Assembly (NCBI RefSeq): GCF_036195325.1
Contig: NZ_CP108101.1
Location: 744,001 to 808,000, forward strand
Source: Streptomyces sp. NBC_00234
GTDB taxonomy: Bacteria > Actinomycetota > Actinomycetes > Streptomycetales > Streptomycetaceae
Reading direction: 5' to 3'
Length of the DNA stretch: 64,000 nt
The translations under genes were made by a program, and so were the position numbers. Shown here piece after piece: positions 62,381 through 64,000 of the stretch. Numbering within the stretch: position 1 is the stretch's first letter; every line of letters begins with the position of its first letter. The notes beneath the pieces were generated by a model. That model was not told the origin of the DNA. It searched no databases and worked only from the letters and a program-made list of their open reading frames with translations.

Positions 62381-62415
62381 GGGCCCGCCCCCGGCACACG
62401 GCCGGGAGCGGGCCC
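62381..62415 (+). terminator. Second, tandem terminator after the third subtilase
   Basis: GGGCCCGC / GCGGGCCC stem with an inner CCCGG / CCGGG pair. It directly follows the first hairpin. The rest of the 516-bp gap to the next gene holds a small inverted repeat (GTGATC-ATC-GATCAC, 62458-62472), no visible gene, and the promoter at 62789. Confidence 0.7.
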
Positions 62416-62788
62416 AGGGAAGGTGGCTCCTGAGGAGAGGGGCGGGGCACACACCGCGTGATCATCGATCACGTCCGCCGGCCTGTCGACATCACGTCAT
62501 GTCGCAGTCTCGTCAACCGTGTCCGAGCCCGCCCGCCCAAGGACCTGGACACACACCTGCGGGCGGGCCGAGGACCCCGTCGCTCCCCGCCCCCGTCCGC
62601 TTCGTTCGGATCCTGGAACCACCGTCCTCTCCCGGATTCAGCAGGTCCCGGCCGGGGGCGGGCGCGCTCCACCGGGTTCGTCGAGGCGGTGGTGCCGCCC
62701 AGCCGGAGCACGCGATTTCCGGTGTCGGCCGCCGCGAAGATCCGGTCCGGACAACGGATCACCTGTTCCGAATAGTGGACACACTCAC

Positions 62789-62817
62789 TTGTGTGGCCTG
62801 TGACCTTCGAGTAAAGA
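62789..62817 (+). promoter_or_regulatory. Putative promoter of the second LuxR-type regulator, leaderless
   Basis: TTGTGT (62789-62794), 17 bp, TAAAGA (62812-62817), then only 9 bases to the ATG at 62827. Transcription would begin at or next to the start codon, and no SD is present (CCCTCCCC precedes ATG), which fits a leaderless mRNA. Confidence 0.5.
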
Positions 62818-62826
62818 TCCCTCCCC

Positions 62827-63840
62827 ATGAACTGGCCTGACAGAAACTCCGATTGGGAAGAGCTCGGTCTCGGGCCCGATGAACTGACGCTCTACGAGGC
62901 TCTCCTCGCGCCGAGCCGGCCGGCCTCGCTCGCCGCTCTCGGCCAGGCGACGGGCCTGCCGTCGGCCCGGGTCGCGACCGCTCTCGGCACACTCACGGAT
63001 CAGGGCTTCGCCCTTCCTCCGGCGCCCGGCGATGCGCTTCCGAGCGCGGTCCCACCCGCCACCGCCTTGCGCAATCTGATCCGTCTCCGCCAGGCCGAAC
63101 TCCTCGGCCGGTCGGCCCGCCTGGAGATGTTCAGCGCCTCGGTCGACCGCCTGGCAGCGCGCCTGCCGGGGGGCCTCCCCGACGAACGGTCCTCGGGGAT
63201 CGAGGCGGTGCGCGGCCAGGAGGCGATCGCCGCTCGGGTGCGGGCACTGATGGCCTCGGCCACCAGCGAACTGACCCTTCTGGACCGTCCGCCGTACGCG
63301 TCACGGGGCGGCAGCGGTACGCCCGCCCCGCTCGCGGTCGCCGACCTCGTGGAGCGCGGTGTCGCCGTACGCGTGGTGGTGGACCGTGACGGTTTCGACC
63401 ATCCGGGGCGGGTCCGTGGGCTCAACGAGCTCGCCGATCAGGGGGTCTCGATCCGGGTGGCCCGGGACCTGCCGACGAAGCTGATCGTGGCCGACCGGCG
63501 GGTCAGCCTGCTGCCGCCCACGGACACCGCCGACCCGACGGCGTCTGCGCTGGTCGTGAAGGACGCCATGCTGCACCACGTGCTGGTACCCCTGTTCGAG
63601 TCGGTATGGGACCGGGCGATGCCGATCGGTCCGGGCGATCAGGGCGACGTCACGGCCGACGACCGGGAACTCCTGACGCTGCTGGCCTCCGGCCTCAAGG
63701 ACGAGGCCATCGCCCGCCGGATGAACGTGCACGTGCACACCGCCCGGCGGCACATCAAGCGGCTCCTGCGCGTCCTGAACGCGGAAACGCGCTTCCAGGC
63801 CGGGGTACAGGCCCTGCGCAAGGGCTGGCTGACGTCGTGA
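62827..63840 (+). CDS. TrmB/LuxR-type transcriptional regulator with degenerate PLD-like domain
   Basis: 337 aa. The N-terminal ~65 residues resemble a TrmB winged helix (LGLGPDELTLYEALLAPSRPASLAALGQATGL). The middle is PLD-like with a degenerate motif (DLPTKLIVADRRVSLLP; no His before the Lys), then LFESVWDRAMP. The C-terminus is a LuxR-type helix-turn-helix (LTADDRELLTLLASGLKDEAIARRMNVHVHTARRHIKRLL, read with V for the first L). It parallels the regulator at 52557 and lies directly after the third subtilase on the same strand but with its own promoter. Likely targets are the flanking protease genes or the next gene at 63985; that is inferred from position. Confidence 0.86.
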   Translation: MNWPDRNSDWEELGLGPDELTLYEALLAPSRPASLAALGQATGLPSARVATALGTLTDQGFALPPAPGDALPSAVPPATALRNLIRLRQAELLGRSARLEMFSASVDRLAARLPGGLPDERSSGIEAVRGQEAIAARVRALMASATSELTLLDRPPYASRGGSGTPAPLAVADLVERGVAVRVVVDRDGFDHPGRVRGLNELADQGVSIRVARDLPTKLIVADRRVSLLPPTDTADPTASALVVKDAMLHHVLVPLFESVWDRAMPIGPGDQGDVTADDRELLTLLASGLKDEAIARRMNVHVHTARRHIKRLLRVLNAETRFQAGVQALRKGWLTS

Positions 63841-63984
63841 GGCGGCAAGGGAACCCGCCTCCAGTAATGCGCCGGTAACGGCGTCTCCCTATGGTCCGGT
63901 TGACCGGGAAGCCCCTGGCCCGTCTGGGGAGGCGGGGCCACGGGCCGACCGTCGACCCAACCCTCGGAACCCACAGGAGCCGGA

Positions 63985-64000
63985 ATGAACGCCGCACCGC
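63985..64000 (+). CDS. Start of a further gene, cut by the window edge
   Basis: ATG AAC GCC GCA CCG preceded by AGGAG 5 nt upstream, with a TTGACC hexamer at 63900-63905 as a possible -35. Only five codons are visible, so the product cannot be named. Confidence 0.55.

Noticed and set aside
58090..62472. 1460-codon minus-strand open frame
   Set aside because: Antisense of the third subtilase, whose catalytic triad and signal peptide are clear.

Overview
The base composition (very GC-rich, C/G-ending codons, GTG starts, GTGA/ATGA stop-start overlaps) and the gene families point to an actinomycete, most likely Streptomyces. No rRNA, tRNA, CRISPR array, transposase or phage gene was recognised.

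Positions 1-37354 (all minus strand) are part of a type I modular polyketide synthase cluster primed by a beta-amino acid. Transcription runs from 37.3 kb towards 1. The first unit encodes an acyl/aminoacyl-AMP ligase, a PLP fold-III decarboxylase and the two subunits of a B12-dependent glutamate (methylaspartate) mutase, coupled by overlapping start and stop codons. This matches the vicenistatin-type logic: glutamate to 3-methylaspartate, activation, decarboxylation to a 3-amino-2-methylpropionyl starter. The second unit is PKS A (loading ACP plus modules 1-3) and PKS B (modules 4-5). The third is PKS C (module 6, cut by the left edge). Every visible module is KS-AT-DH-KR-ACP with a malonyl-type AT (HAFH) and no ER, so the chain should be a conjugated polyene and the product a polyene macrolactam. 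The discrete ACP, acyltransferase, peptidase, thioesterase, tailoring and regulatory genes expected for such a cluster are not in the window. The three transcription units share one promoter design: CTAGGGGT-like direct repeats at 10-bp spacing, then 20-21 bp, then a TAnnnT -10. This suggests one pathway-specific activator.

Positions 37355-46640 hold a 0.75-kb non-coding stretch with a perfect 30-bp palindrome, then a very large secreted Rhs/YD-repeat protein with a variable C-terminal toxin-like tip, then a small S1-like protein overlapping its stop codon (candidate immunity protein), closed by a strong terminator.

Positions 46714-48409 (minus) carry three small genes: DinB/DUF664, pentapeptide-repeat and AAC(6')-like GNAT.

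Positions 48593-63840 form an exoprotease island: three large secreted subtilases of different architecture (1251, 1382 and 1429 aa) interleaved with two related LuxR-type regulators that share a degenerate PLD-like middle domain. The last 16 bases start another gene.

The PKS genes are mosaic. Near-identical blocks with T-ending and TTG-rich codons recur in different modules, a sign of internal recombination or gene conversion.
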